NCBI RefSeq assembly: GCF_001956295.1
Contig: NZ_MRTD01000002.1
Coordinates: 188,501 to 252,500 of the forward strand
Length of the DNA stretch: 64,000 nucleotides
Direction: 5' to 3'
Source of the DNA: Paenibacillus sp. FSL A5-0031
GTDB lineage: Bacteria > Bacillota > Bacilli > Paenibacillales > Paenibacillaceae
Both the position numbers and the translations under genes were made by a program. Under the pieces are notes generated by a model. The model worked only from the letters and a program-made list of their open reading frames with translations. It was not told the DNA's origin and searched no databases. Below, in pieces: positions 17,194 through 25,399 of the stretch; positions within the stretch are counted from its first letter, which is position 1, and every line of letters starts with the position of its first letter.

Positions 17194-17227
17194 AAGCAGC
17201 GGCACCCTTGCAGGGCAGCCGCTGCTT
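17194..17227 (+). other. Strong stem-loop after the 69-aa gene
   Basis: Perfect 10-bp arms AAGCAGCGGC / GCCGCTGCTT with an inner CCCT/AGGG pairing, 21 nt after the stop codon. No T-run follows, so termination would be weak; mRNA protection is possible. Confidence 0.6.
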
Positions 17228-17238
17228 GTGCTGATTCT

Positions 17239-17916
17239 CTAGGACGAGCGTCCCACTACGGAAGAATTCCTCATAAAACGATAGCCCTTACGAACACCGT
17301 TCAGCACCCATTCGGGAACCGGAATCGGTTTTTTGGATAGAAAAGGCATGTAGATACGATTGTAGGCTTTCTTCAAATCATCCCACATCGTGCACGGCTC
17401 TTCCTTCAAAAAATCTGAAATATCAAGCACGATGCCTCTTCCATCCTTGATCATTACATTTTTTCCATGCACATCATGCGGGAACAAACCGCGGGATCTT
17501 GCATACTCCAGCGCTTGATCAATATCTTCTATCGCTTTTTTTGGTATTGCTGCCCCATCAATGATGCACTGATATAAGGTCTTTCCCTTTAATCGCTTTA
17601 AAATCAAATAATAATGGCCTTTATATTCTCCGGCATGATAACAAGTTGAAAAGGCAGGATGCGTGCCAATTCGCCGGTAAACCTCGCACTCACTCTCCCA
17701 GCCGTCTCGGCCTGGCGCATAAACCTTCACAGCTATATCTGAATAGTCCTGATGTGTAAATACGCCAGCGTAATTGCCCGCCCCAAGCAGTCTCCAACCG
17801 CGCGGCGTCTCCGCTACTCGGATTGGATTTGTGGGGTCAACGCTATCAAGCACAAGCTCCGAGAGCAATGACTGCTCCATAAGAGCAATAAACGTATTCA
17901 GCTGCTTCTCCTCCAT
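17239..17916 (-). CDS. Protein kinase-like protein (YbdM/YrzF-like)
   Basis: A 225-aa protein with a reduced Hanks-type kinase fold: glycine loop GAGNYAGVF (about residues 45-53), ATP-anchoring Lys in IAVKVY, catalytic loop PHDVHGKN (in place of HRDLKxxN) and a DFG-equivalent VLDISDF. The C-terminal lobe is short. The HxDxHxxN form is like that of small Bacillus kinases such as YbdM and of RIO/ABC1-type kinases, so activity on proteins or small molecules is possible. AGAGGAG lies 8 nt before the ATG. It is isolated, with no cognate phosphatase beside it. Confidence 0.8.
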   Translation of the reverse strand: MEEKQLNTFIALMEQSLLSELVLDSVDPTNPIRVAETPRGWRLLGAGNYAGVFTHQDYSDIAVKVYAPGRDGWESECEVYRRIGTHPAFSTCYHAGEYKGHYYLILKRLKGKTLYQCIIDGAAIPKKAIEDIDQALEYARSRGLFPHDVHGKNVMIKDGRGIVLDISDFLKEEPCTMWDDLKKAYNRIYMPFLSKKPIPVPEWVLNGVRKGYRFMRNSSVVGRSS

Positions 17917-17980
17917 AGTAAGTACTCCTCTTCTCCCTATCTACATACATGCTTTCCTTTCATTGTAAGACCAGGAGCTG

Positions 17981-18029
17981 CAAAAATAAAGACCGCACCA
18001 AAAAGCTTTACAGCCCTTTTGCACGGTCT
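17981..18029 (-). terminator. Terminator of the TetR-SMR operon
   Basis: AGACCG / CGGTCT arms with AAAAG/CTTTT inner pairing and a T-rich exit on the minus strand. It starts 17 nt after the last SMR gene. Confidence 0.82.
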
Positions 18030-18045
18030 CGCTTCAAACTTGATC

Positions 18046-18369
18046 CTAATGGCCTCCACTTACTACTTTCAGCCCGATAACGCCTGATATAATCATAGAG
18101 AGAAACAGCATCTTGCGCCAATTTCTCGACTCTCCAAAAATGACCATACCCAGCACTACGCTGCCTATCGAGCCGATTCCGGTCCATATCCCATATGCCG
18201 TACTAATTGGAATTGTCTGTAACGCTTTAGATAAGAAGAAAAAGCTCACGAAACCAGCGCCAATCGCCCCTACCGTTCCCTTCCAGCGTTTAAAGCCATC
18301 AGAGAGCTTCATGAAAGTAACGCCGGCGACCTCACCGAAGCCTGATATGATTAAAAAGACCCATGCCAT
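18046..18369 (-). CDS. SMR-family efflux subunit (YkkD-like)
   Basis: A 107-aa four-helix protein. Helix 1 has GFGEVAGVTFMK with the essential membrane Glu; the loop TAYGIWTGIGS is the SMR signature. It follows a second SMR gene with 1 bp between frames, so the two probably form a heterodimeric exporter as in YkkCD or EbrAB. Substrates (cationic drugs or guanidinium) cannot be told from sequence. Confidence 0.88.
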   Translation of the reverse strand: MAWVFLIISGFGEVAGVTFMKLSDGFKRWKGTVGAIGAGFVSFFFLSKALQTIPISTAYGIWTGIGSIGSVVLGMVIFGESRNWRKMLFLSMIISGVIGLKVVSGGH

Positions 18370-18370
18370 T

Positions 18371-18754
18371 TTATGAACCCACCTTATCTTGTTCTATGTT
18401 GGTTACAGCCTTTGGTGCTTTGTCAGGAGCTGGCTTGTCATTTGACACAAGCTTAAGTCCGACTATGCCCCCTACAAGCAATGCGATAAAGAACAAACGC
18501 CAAAAATCAGCCGGCTCATTCAGTATAATAATACCTGCGAGAACAGTGCCTACTGTTCCAATTCCCGTAAACATAGCATAGGCAACGCCAATCTCAATCG
18601 TACGCATTGCGCGGGCAAACAGCATAAAGCTTATGACAAGCAGCACCACTGTTATTATGCTTGGAACAAGCACTGTAAAGCCCTCCGAATATTTGAGGCC
18701 AAACGTCCAGCCTACCTCAAGAAACCCCGCTAATAATAAAAAGACCCATTGCAT
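18371..18754 (-). CDS. SMR-family efflux subunit (YkkC-like)
   Basis: A 127-aa four-helix protein. Helix 1 has GFLEVGWTFGLKYSEG with the conserved Glu; VAYAMFTGIGTVGT is the signature loop. A hydrophilic C-terminal tail of about 20 residues (NDKPAPDKAPK...) extends beyond the usual 105-110 length. The start ATG at 18754 lies 5 bp after the TetR stop, with AGAGG 10 nt before it; the open frame reaches back into tetR but lacks an RBS there. Co-transcribed with its TetR regulator and partner subunit. Confidence 0.87.
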   Translation of the reverse strand: MQWVFLLLAGFLEVGWTFGLKYSEGFTVLVPSIITVVLLVISFMLFARAMRTIEIGVAYAMFTGIGTVGTVLAGIIILNEPADFWRLFFIALLVGGIVGLKLVSNDKPAPDKAPKAVTNIEQDKVGS

Positions 18755-18759
18755 TTTTT

Positions 18760-19365
18760 TCAATCCTCTCTCGCTGTCATCGTCCAAATCTGCCATAATG
18801 ATTGCCACACCATTTGCTTCCTTTTCTCAAGCAGCTCTTTTCCATATATTTGATTCTCAACAAGGATGCCATCTACACATACATAGAAGGTAGCAATTAA
18901 CCGTTCCGTCTCTTCCAGGTTAAACAACCCTTGTGACGCTCCCTTTTCCAGCACGCTAATAATTCCCTTGTTCAGTTCATACTCATAGCGCAATAAATCT
19001 TGATTGAGCTGATCGCGCAAATGGCGCGGCGGTACAAGCATCGTTTTCTTCAAGAAAGCTTGACCTGTCGTTAAATGAGTGAGATCGGTAAAAAAAGTAA
19101 ACAGTCGATGTACTTGCTCCTTAATCGGCGCCTGATCCATATCTTGAAGAAGCTCTATAAACTGATTATGCTCTTCAACAATCATTTCCTGAATGAGCTG
19201 CAAGAACAGTTGTTCTTTCGATTTATAATGCGCATATATGGATGGCGTCTTAATGCCCACTACCTTGGCAATTTCTGACAAGGATGCCCCCTCATAGCCT
19301 GATTCTGCAAACATCGTCAGCGCCGCTAGCTTTATTCGTTCCGACGTTGTTAATTCAGCACTCAT
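18760..19365 (-). CDS. TetR-family regulator of the SMR pair
   Basis: A 201-aa repressor. The N-terminal HTH (about 8-55) has the TetR signature SLSEIAKVVGIKTPSIYAHYKSKEQL broken across helices 2-3; the C-terminal ligand domain is helical. It is the first gene of an operon with two SMR subunits and probably represses it until a substrate drug binds. A palindrome CTAACG-AA-CGTTAG lies 34 bp upstream. Confidence 0.88.
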   Translation of the reverse strand: MSAELTTSERIKLAALTMFAESGYEGASLSEIAKVVGIKTPSIYAHYKSKEQLFLQLIQEMIVEEHNQFIELLQDMDQAPIKEQVHRLFTFFTDLTHLTTGQAFLKKTMLVPPRHLRDQLNQDLLRYEYELNKGIISVLEKGASQGLFNLEETERLIATFYVCVDGILVENQIYGKELLEKRKQMVWQSLWQIWTMTARED

Positions 19366-19398
19366 GTCATTCCCTCCGATCCGCTTTCGTTCCCCTGC

Positions 19399-19412
19399 CT
19401 AACGAACGTTAG
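19399..19412. promoter_or_regulatory. TetR-type operator candidate
   Basis: CTAACGAACGTTAG has 6-bp inverted arms around AA, 34 bp upstream of the TetR gene. The TAACGAACGTTA form is typical of operators for small TetR repressors. Confidence 0.6.
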
Positions 19413-19470
19413 TTTTTACAAATTTTAAAATGAAATAATCATTTAGTCAAGATGAAAATAACGATCATCA

Positions 19471-19517
19471 AATAAAGCCATGCACGCTCCCCTTCATAGG
19501 AGATCATACATGGCTTT
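19471..19517 (-). terminator. Terminator of the hisC operon
   Basis: AAAGCCATG / CATGGCTTT arms, 5 nt after the membrane protein stop; TTATTT follows on the minus strand. Confidence 0.82.
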
Positions 19518-19521
19518 ATTG

Positions 19522-19959
19522 TTATTGCTTTGAGGCTTGGCTATATTTCTTCCAAAGCGTAGATCCTCCATTAAAGATCATGCCCAGTGTAATGCCAAGC
19601 AGCGTAACGATAACGTTCAAAATAAGACAGTAAACAAGCAGCAGTCCAAAATCGACCGTATTGTCCGATAGAGGAAGCACTTGGCTTAGTATAAATGCGA
19701 GAAGCACGCTAAACGGGATCCAGAACAAAAATATGAAGATCGGAAAGTACCAATGCTGATTTCGAAAAAACTTTACGATTGGCAAAGCGAACGCAATAAT
19801 CATAATCATGCAAATGATGTAGCTCTGCTCCACAATCCCGCTATAATAATAAGCTGTATATAGAAACACATTACTCACTGCAGCATAGATGGCACTTAAG
19901 ATCAGTACCAACCGCATCGACCGCCGAAACAACACTTGCTCCTTCGTAACCTCTTCCAT
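19522..19959 (-). CDS. Four-helix membrane protein of unknown function
   Basis: A 145-aa protein with a short charged N-terminus and four clear hydrophobic segments (about 13-35, 42-62, 68-92, 102-128). No motif is recognised. Its ATG overlaps the hisC stop by one base (TAATG), so it is translationally coupled to hisC, but nothing in the sequence ties it to histidine synthesis. Confidence 0.72.
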   Translation of the reverse strand: MEEVTKEQVLFRRSMRLVLILSAIYAAVSNVFLYTAYYYSGIVEQSYIICMIMIIAFALPIVKFFRNQHWYFPIFIFLFWIPFSVLLAFILSQVLPLSDNTVDFGLLLVYCLILNVIVTLLGITLGMIFNGGSTLWKKYSQASKQ

Positions 19960-21020
19960 TACTCGCCTACGATTTCTTGGAGTGCCCGAATAAAGGCATC
20001 CATTTCCTCATCCGTTCCGATGCTCACCCGCAAATATTCATTAATCCGAGGTTGATCGAAATACCGGACCAGCACGCCCTTATCGCGCAGCTGCACAAAG
20101 ATGTCCTTAGCTGCTATCGTTTTATGCGAAATGAAGACGAAGTTTGCCTTCGAGTCTGTTGCAGCAAAGCCGAGCTCCTTCACCTGCTCCGTTACACGTT
20201 CACGTGTAGCAATGACCTTCTCCGTCGTATCTCGGAAATAAGCGTCATCCTCAAGAGCAGCAATGGCGCCTGCCAAAGCAATCCGATCCATCGTATAGGA
20301 ATTAAATGAATTTTTGATTCGATTCAATCCATCAATTAACTCCTCGCTGCCAAAAGCAAAACCAACGCGAAGCCCAGCGAGCGAACGGGATTTCGAGAGT
20401 GTTTGAACGACAAGCAAATTGGGATAATCGTGAATAAGCTCCACTGCTGATTGTCCGCCGAAGTCAATGTAGGCCTCGTCGATGATAATAACCTGATCAG
20501 GATTGCTTGCTAGCAATGTACGAATATCATCGAGCGGAAGCAATTGAGCCGTTGGCGCATTTGGGTTTGGTATGATGATACCACCATTGTCCGAATGGAA
20601 TGCTTCGACTTGAACGTTAAATTGCTCGTCCAATGCGATAAGCTCTGTTTGCAAGCCATATAACTTCGCATACACCTTATAGAAGCTATAAGTAATATCA
20701 GGGAACAGTACCGTCTTAGCCGGATCAAAAAAAGCTGCGAACGCAAAAGCTAAAATTTCATCAGAACCGTTGCCCGCAAACACTTGCTCAGCCCGCAATC
20801 CGTAATAGGAGGCAGCAGCTTTCACCAGCCCCTCGCAAGTAGGATCAGGATATAGCCGCAAATCAGCATTAGCTGCACCTTTGATCGCATCAATTACCTT
20901 CGGAGATGGCGGGTACGGATTTTCATTCGTATTCAGTTTGATATATGTCTTATCCTTTGGCTGCTCGCCTGGGACATACGGCACCAGTGAAGCAGTGAGC
21001 GGACTCCAAAATTTACTCAA
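19959..21020 (-). CDS. hisC: Histidinol-phosphate aminotransferase
   Basis: A 353-aa class-II PLP aminotransferase that converts imidazole acetol phosphate to L-histidinol phosphate. Motifs: NTNENPYPPSP near the N-terminus, GNGSDEILAF, PNPNAPT, DEAYIDF, the PLP-Lys in TLSKSRSLAGLRVG (about residue 220) and a C-terminal YLRVSIGT with the substrate-binding Arg. No ATG is present; I choose the TTG at 21020 because GGAAG lies 8 nt before it, while a TTG two codons earlier is too close. It stands apart from other his genes. Confidence 0.92.
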   Translation of the reverse strand: MSKFWSPLTASLVPYVPGEQPKDKTYIKLNTNENPYPPSPKVIDAIKGAANADLRLYPDPTCEGLVKAAASYYGLRAEQVFAGNGSDEILAFAFAAFFDPAKTVLFPDITYSFYKVYAKLYGLQTELIALDEQFNVQVEAFHSDNGGIIIPNPNAPTAQLLPLDDIRTLLASNPDQVIIIDEAYIDFGGQSAVELIHDYPNLLVVQTLSKSRSLAGLRVGFAFGSEELIDGLNRIKNSFNSYTMDRIALAGAIAALEDDAYFRDTTEKVIATRERVTEQVKELGFAATDSKANFVFISHKTIAAKDIFVQLRDKGVLVRYFDQPRINEYLRVSIGTDEEMDAFIRALQEIVGE

Positions 21021-21094
21021 TGACAATTCTTCCTTTCGTAATCGATATTTCTATCGCTTCTTTTCAATTATTTTAACATTAAAGGATGTGTTAA

Positions 21095-21547
21095 TTACAG
21101 AGTCCGACGAACGACAAGCCTAGTCATCAGCAGTCCAAGCAGCGCGCCAAACGTATTAAGAATAATATCGTCAATGTCGAAGCTGCCCACCCGCGTCAAC
21201 ATTTGAGTAAGCTCAACGGCTGTAATCAACATAATCGTGGCCATTGTCAGTCTAAATACTTTCAAGTACTTCTTATTTAATAAGGGCAGGAATATGCCGA
21301 TCGGTATGAATAAGACAATGTTTCCGAATAAGTTTTTGAACCAAATGTCAGGATTGAAATGATCATAATGGATGATATATTTTTTTATCGTATAAAGCGG
21401 TACCAGATTATAGTTGTACCCCTCGCCAAAATAACGGCCACGATGAAATAAAAGCCAGCACATGATCAAGGTGTAGAACACAGCAATTACGGTAATCAAC
21501 ATATTCAGCAGAGAGCTTATGAATATGGCTTTCGAATACCCGCGCAT
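21095..21547 (-). CDS. VanZ-family membrane protein
   Basis: A 150-aa protein with four hydrophobic helices and the VanZ signature: NLFGNIVLFIPIGIFLP, then VELTQMLTRVGSFDIDDIILNTFGALLG. VanZ proteins modestly raise teicoplanin resistance in vanA clusters, but chromosomal copies in Bacillales are common and of unclear function. GGAG lies 10 nt before the ATG, and the gene starts 3 nt after the phosphatase gene, so the two are co-transcribed. Confidence 0.86.
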   Translation of the reverse strand: MRGYSKAIFISSLLNMLITVIAVFYTLIMCWLLFHRGRYFGEGYNYNLVPLYTIKKYIIHYDHFNPDIWFKNLFGNIVLFIPIGIFLPLLNKKYLKVFRLTMATIMLITAVELTQMLTRVGSFDIDDIILNTFGALLGLLMTRLVVRRTL

Positions 21548-21550
21548 CCC

Positions 21551-22264
21551 TTACAATCTCCAAGGGACAGAATACACGTTAAACTCTGTCGCTCCTGTAA
21601 TCGCTAGTCCGTTAAGCTGATGTCCTGTTGCACATCCTCCGTCAACGCCAATCTTCCCTGCGCCAAACCAAATATCTGGTTTTCCATGAATATCGATGGT
21701 TTTTGTATGGCCGAAAATAACCGTTTTGTTTACATTGGTCGGCCTCTCAAGGAATGGTTGTTTTATGTAAAGAAAATCTCTGGCAGGCTGCTCTTTCCAA
21801 TTCAAGTAATTCGGATTAAGACCCGCATGTACATATATAAAGTGTTCATCCTCATGATAATAGGGCAGGTTGTCCAGAAAAGTCATATGATGCGCATAAC
21901 GCTCTTGAACAGCTATTTTGGCTTGATCGATAACATACTCAATCGGACCTTGCTTAATGCCAGCATAGCTCTCTGCGGTTTGCCTGCCGCCATGGCCGGT
22001 AAACTTAAGCAGCGCCTGCTCGCTTCGCTCCAGCATAACATCAACGAGCCTCTCGTCGTGATTGCCTTGAATGGCAATTGCTCCATCCTTTTGGACTAAG
22101 CCGATGACCTGCTCTACCACTTCTCTGCTTTGCGGCCCCCTATCAACGAAATCACCAAGCAGCATAAGCTGATCCTCGCCGGGACAATAATTCATACGTT
22201 CAAGCAAATCATTAAAAGGTGTATAACATCCATGAATATCACTAATCACAAGCGTTCGCTTCAT
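21551..22264 (-). CDS. Metallophosphatase, PrpE-like/bis-nucleosyl tetraphosphatase family
   Basis: A 237-aa calcineurin-like phosphoesterase with all metal motifs in order: SDIHG (about 8-12), GDFVDRG (about 37-43), GNHDE (about 68-72), HMTFLDNLP, and late histidines in YVHAGL and FGHTKT. In this family B. subtilis PrpE hydrolyses Ap4A and phosphotyrosine. It overlaps the upstream GNAT gene by 4 bp (ATGA) and is followed by vanZ. Confidence 0.87.
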   Translation of the reverse strand: MKRTLVISDIHGCYTPFNDLLERMNYCPGEDQLMLLGDFVDRGPQSREVVEQVIGLVQKDGAIAIQGNHDERLVDVMLERSEQALLKFTGHGGRQTAESYAGIKQGPIEYVIDQAKIAVQERYAHHMTFLDNLPYYHEDEHFIYVHAGLNPNYLNWKEQPARDFLYIKQPFLERPTNVNKTVIFGHTKTIDIHGKPDIWFGAGKIGVDGGCATGHQLNGLAITGATEFNVYSVPWRL

Positions 22265-22767
22265 ATACGCCTCCCCGAGATCACCAGATCTCTTTCTACA
22301 CCGTCCAGTACCGCTACCTTAGGCAAATGACCCCAAACCTCAAATCCAAACTTACGAAGCAGAGCGAGGCTCGGCTCATTATGTCCAAATACAAAACCAA
22401 GCAGCGTATTTATCCCCAAGCCCGGACTTGCCTCTATCGCTTTCTGAATCAGTACCGTTCCAAGACCAAGCTTGCGGTATTCTTCCGCTATATAAATGCT
22501 TATCTCGGCAGTTGCATTGTAAGCGGGCCTGCCATAAAACGATTGGAAACTAAACCAAGCTGCGATTTCCCCTTCAATCGTTAATACCCATAGCGGCCTG
22601 AAATCAGGAGAATGGTCATCAAACCATGCTTTTTTGCTAGCTACAGTAGCTGGCTCAAGATCAGCCGTCACCATTCTGCTTGCAATTGTTGAATTATAAA
22701 TATCAACAATACGCCCCAGATCACTTAGCTGCGCATCGATAATTTCATATTTGAGTTCTTTGGTCAT
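22261..22767 (-). CDS. GNAT-family N-acetyltransferase (phosphinothricin acetyltransferase-like)
   Basis: A 168-aa GNAT enzyme. Motif [15 protein letters not shown] (about residue 95), forms the acetyl-CoA pyrophosphate loop; VDIYNSTI and RMVTADLEP near the N-terminus resemble the phosphinothricin/methionine-sulfoximine acetyltransferase subgroup. [13 protein letters not shown] is the typical C-terminal segment. I start at the ATG at 22767 behind AGAGGTG; a GTG at 22776 lies within that RBS. It heads the GNAT-phosphatase-vanZ set. Confidence 0.86.
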   Translation of the reverse strand: MTKELKYEIIDAQLSDLGRIVDIYNSTIASRMVTADLEPATVASKKAWFDDHSPDFRPLWVLTIEGEIAAWFSFQSFYGRPAYNATAEISIYIAEEYRKLGLGTVLIQKAIEASPGLGINTLLGFVFGHNEPSLALLRKFGFEVWGHLPKVAVLDGVERDLVISGRRI

Positions 22768-22919
22768 ACTTGCCACCTCTTACCCTTCTACGTCTAGATG
22801 GATGCTGCTTTAAATAGGCCTATTACAACTTTGACAAATTATATCACATCGCTGAATGTTTAAGCATCTATGCCGCATTGTAGATTCCGTCTAATTCCGA
22901 CTATAAAGGGCGAGCTTCT

Positions 22920-23522
22920 TCAGTCCCCTTGTCCCTGCCTATACTTGTTATAATCTTCAGGCGTGTTGAGATTCGTAAAAACAGATACACCATACTGCTC
23001 TAGCAGAGAAACCTCGATGGTCTGAAGCCGGCGCAATAGACCCATGAAACGATAATCTTGCTCCTTTAGCGCTTCTTCTATTTGAATGGCAATGCTAGCA
23101 TGATAGAGTGCATGAAAAGGCTGGTCAGACGCATGGATTACGTCTACCCCTTTTTCCACATGAGTCATTAGCTCAGCCAGCAATCCTTCGGACAACTGTG
23201 GCATATCACACGCCATAACAAATACATAACCCTCTGCAATCATGGACAACCCCGCGTGCATTCCCGATAACGGCCCGCATTCTGGGTAATGATCCGTCAC
23301 GAAGCTTACCGTTTCTCCTAAATCTTCAAGGCTTTTACGATAAAGCTCTTCACGCTCAGGCGATCCTACTGAAACAACTACATGCTGCACAAGCTCTGTT
23401 AGCTGTTGTACGAGATGATATAGCAGCGGTTTGCCCTCAATAAGCAGCAGCGCTTTGTCGGCTCCCATTCTCGTGCTTAAGCCTCCAGCTAGTATTAAGC
23501 CATTAATATCATGCTTCGCCAT
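22920..23522 (-). CDS. mobA: Molybdenum cofactor guanylyltransferase
   Basis: A 200-aa GT-A-fold nucleotidyltransferase that joins GMP from GTP to molybdopterin to form the MGD cofactor. LILAGGLSTRMGADKALL (about 8-25) is the GTP-binding signature; VFVMACDMPQLSEG holds the metal Asp. The ATG at 23522 follows GGGGATGAGAAG; the frame extends upstream into the glnS terminator. No other moa/mob genes or molybdoenzymes are in the window. Confidence 0.9.
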   Translation of the reverse strand: MAKHDINGLILAGGLSTRMGADKALLLIEGKPLLYHLVQQLTELVQHVVVSVGSPEREELYRKSLEDLGETVSFVTDHYPECGPLSGMHAGLSMIAEGYVFVMACDMPQLSEGLLAELMTHVEKGVDVIHASDQPFHALYHASIAIQIEEALKEQDYRFMGLLRRLQTIEVSLLEQYGVSVFTNLNTPEDYNKYRQGQGD

Positions 23523-23546
23523 CTTCTCATCCCCCTCTAAACAGAA

Positions 23547-23582
23547 AGAAAGCCTGCCGAGCACTCAGGCAAGGCAGGCTTG
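23547..23582 (-). terminator. Terminator of glnS
   Basis: AAGCCTGCC / GGCAGGCTT arms, 18 nt after the glnS stop; T-rich exit on the minus strand. It overlaps the leader of mobA. Confidence 0.82.
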
Positions 23583-23599
23583 TATTATTTTTTACGGGT

Positions 23600-25273
23600 T
23601 TACGCCTTGGACGGATCGAATGAGCTCTTTAATGAAACGATTCGATTGAAGGCAAGCTTCTCACTTGTTGTATCCTTCGGATCTACATTAAAGTAGCCAT
23701 GACGGAAAAATTGGAATTTATCGCCGCCGACAGCGTCTTTCATATTAGGCTCAACAAAGCCTTGCAATACTTCAAGTGAATTCGGGTTGATGCATTCCAT
23801 GAAAGGTTTGCCTTCATCTTCCGCTTCGCTCGTAATGAGCGGTTCAAACAAACGGAACTCAGCAGCTATCGCCTGAGAAGCTTCTATCCAGTGGATGGTG
23901 CCTTTCACTTTACGTTCATTAAAGCCGGATCCGCTCTTCGTCTTCACATCATAGGTACAGCGCAGCTCAATCACATTGCCCTCTGCATCCTTGATCGCCT
24001 CTTGGCATGTAATGAAGTAAGCATGTTTTAGACGCACTTCATTGCCAGGGAACAGACGAAAATATTTGTTCGGAGGATTTTCCATGAAATCATCCTGTTC
24101 AATGTAGATCTCACGCGAAAACGGAATTTGACGGATTCCCATCTCTTCGTTTTCCGCATTATTTTCGGCATCAAGCAGCTCAGTTTGACCTTCTGGATAG
24201 TTTGTAATGACCACTTTAAGCGGACGCAATACAGCCATCGTACGAAGCGCCTTCAGCTTCAAGTCTTCTCTTATAAAATGCTCCAGGTTGCGCTCATCCA
24301 CTAGGCTGTTGCTCTTCGATACACCGATCTCACGGCAGAAAGCACGCAGCGATTCCGGTGTATAGCCTTTGCGGCGCAAACCGCTGATCGTTGGCATACG
24401 CGGATCATCCCAGCCATCTACAGCCCCTTCATCCACCAATTGCTTCAGCTTGCGCTTGCTCATAACGGTGTTCGTTACGTTCAAGCGGGCAAATTCATAT
24501 TGATGCGGTGTGGAAGCCATCTCACATTCAGCTATCGTCCAATCATAGAGTGGACGGTGGTCCTCAAATTCCAGCGTACAGATCGAATGCGTGATGCCTT
24601 CAATTGCATCGCTTAGCGGGTGAGCATAGTCATACATCGGATAGATGCACCAAGCATCTCCCGTGCGGTGATGATGCGTATGCGCAATGCGATACAACAC
24701 AGGATCACGCAATGTGATGTTCGGTGAAGCCATATCAATTTTTGCACGCAGCACCTTTTCGCCGTCCTTAAATTCGCCTGCGCGCATGCGTGCGAACAAA
24801 TCAAGGTTTTCCTCTACTGTACGGTTCCGATACGGGCTTTCCTTGCCTGGCTCAGTCAACGTGCCGCGATATTCGCGCATTTGCTCAGCTGTCAGATCAC
24901 ATACATATGCTTTGCCCTTTTGAATAAGAAACACCGCACGATTGTAAAGCTCTTCAAAATAATCGGAAGCAAAGCGAAGGTCGTCCCATTCGAAGCCAAG
25001 CCAGCGAACATCCTCTTGGATGGACTCTACATACTCAGTATCTTCTTTCAACGGATTCGTATCGTCAAAACGCAAGTTAGTCTTGCCCTTGAATTCATCA
25101 GCCAGCTCAAAGTTCAAGCAAATCGACTTGGCATGTCCAATATGCAAATAGCCATTTGGCTCTGGCGGAAAACGAGTGACGATTTCTTTCACTTGGCCGC
25201 TCTTCAAATCTTCGACTACGATGCTTTTTATAAAATTCGAGGATGAGGACTTGTTATCTACTGCATTCTCCAT
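23600..25273 (-). CDS. glnS: Glutaminyl-tRNA synthetase
   Basis: A 557-aa class-I synthetase. The N-terminal motif [17 protein letters not shown] carries HIGH (about residues 35-38) and the KMSKS-equivalent is VMSKRKL (about 270). The order of the catalytic domain, [21 protein letters not shown] and the two C-terminal anticodon-binding beta barrels matches bacterial GlnRS rather than GluRS. Most Firmicutes lack GlnRS and use GatCAB, but it is known from Paenibacillus, so ancient transfer is likely. No YqeY extension is seen. The ATG at 25273 follows AAAGG. Confidence 0.93.
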   Translation of the reverse strand: MENAVDNKSSSSNFIKSIVVEDLKSGQVKEIVTRFPPEPNGYLHIGHAKSICLNFELADEFKGKTNLRFDDTNPLKEDTEYVESIQEDVRWLGFEWDDLRFASDYFEELYNRAVFLIQKGKAYVCDLTAEQMREYRGTLTEPGKESPYRNRTVEENLDLFARMRAGEFKDGEKVLRAKIDMASPNITLRDPVLYRIAHTHHHRTGDAWCIYPMYDYAHPLSDAIEGITHSICTLEFEDHRPLYDWTIAECEMASTPHQYEFARLNVTNTVMSKRKLKQLVDEGAVDGWDDPRMPTISGLRRKGYTPESLRAFCREIGVSKSNSLVDERNLEHFIREDLKLKALRTMAVLRPLKVVITNYPEGQTELLDAENNAENEEMGIRQIPFSREIYIEQDDFMENPPNKYFRLFPGNEVRLKHAYFITCQEAIKDAEGNVIELRCTYDVKTKSGSGFNERKVKGTIHWIEASQAIAAEFRLFEPLITSEAEDEGKPFMECINPNSLEVLQGFVEPNMKDAVGGDKFQFFRHGYFNVDPKDTTSEKLAFNRIVSLKSSFDPSKA

Positions 25274-25399
25274 CTGCGACCAACCTTTCCCACGGAAAAT
25301 ATTTATCCTCTTATAATACACAAATTCCCGTCAAATTATAATACTTAGTATGTATCAACCACTTTCAGAGCACGCTCCCGAGCCTAGCAATCCAGAGCA

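Noticed and set aside
19366..19470. Guanidine-I (ykkC) riboswitch before the SMR pair
   Set aside because: The SMR genes follow tetR directly and the leader shows only a short operator-like dyad.
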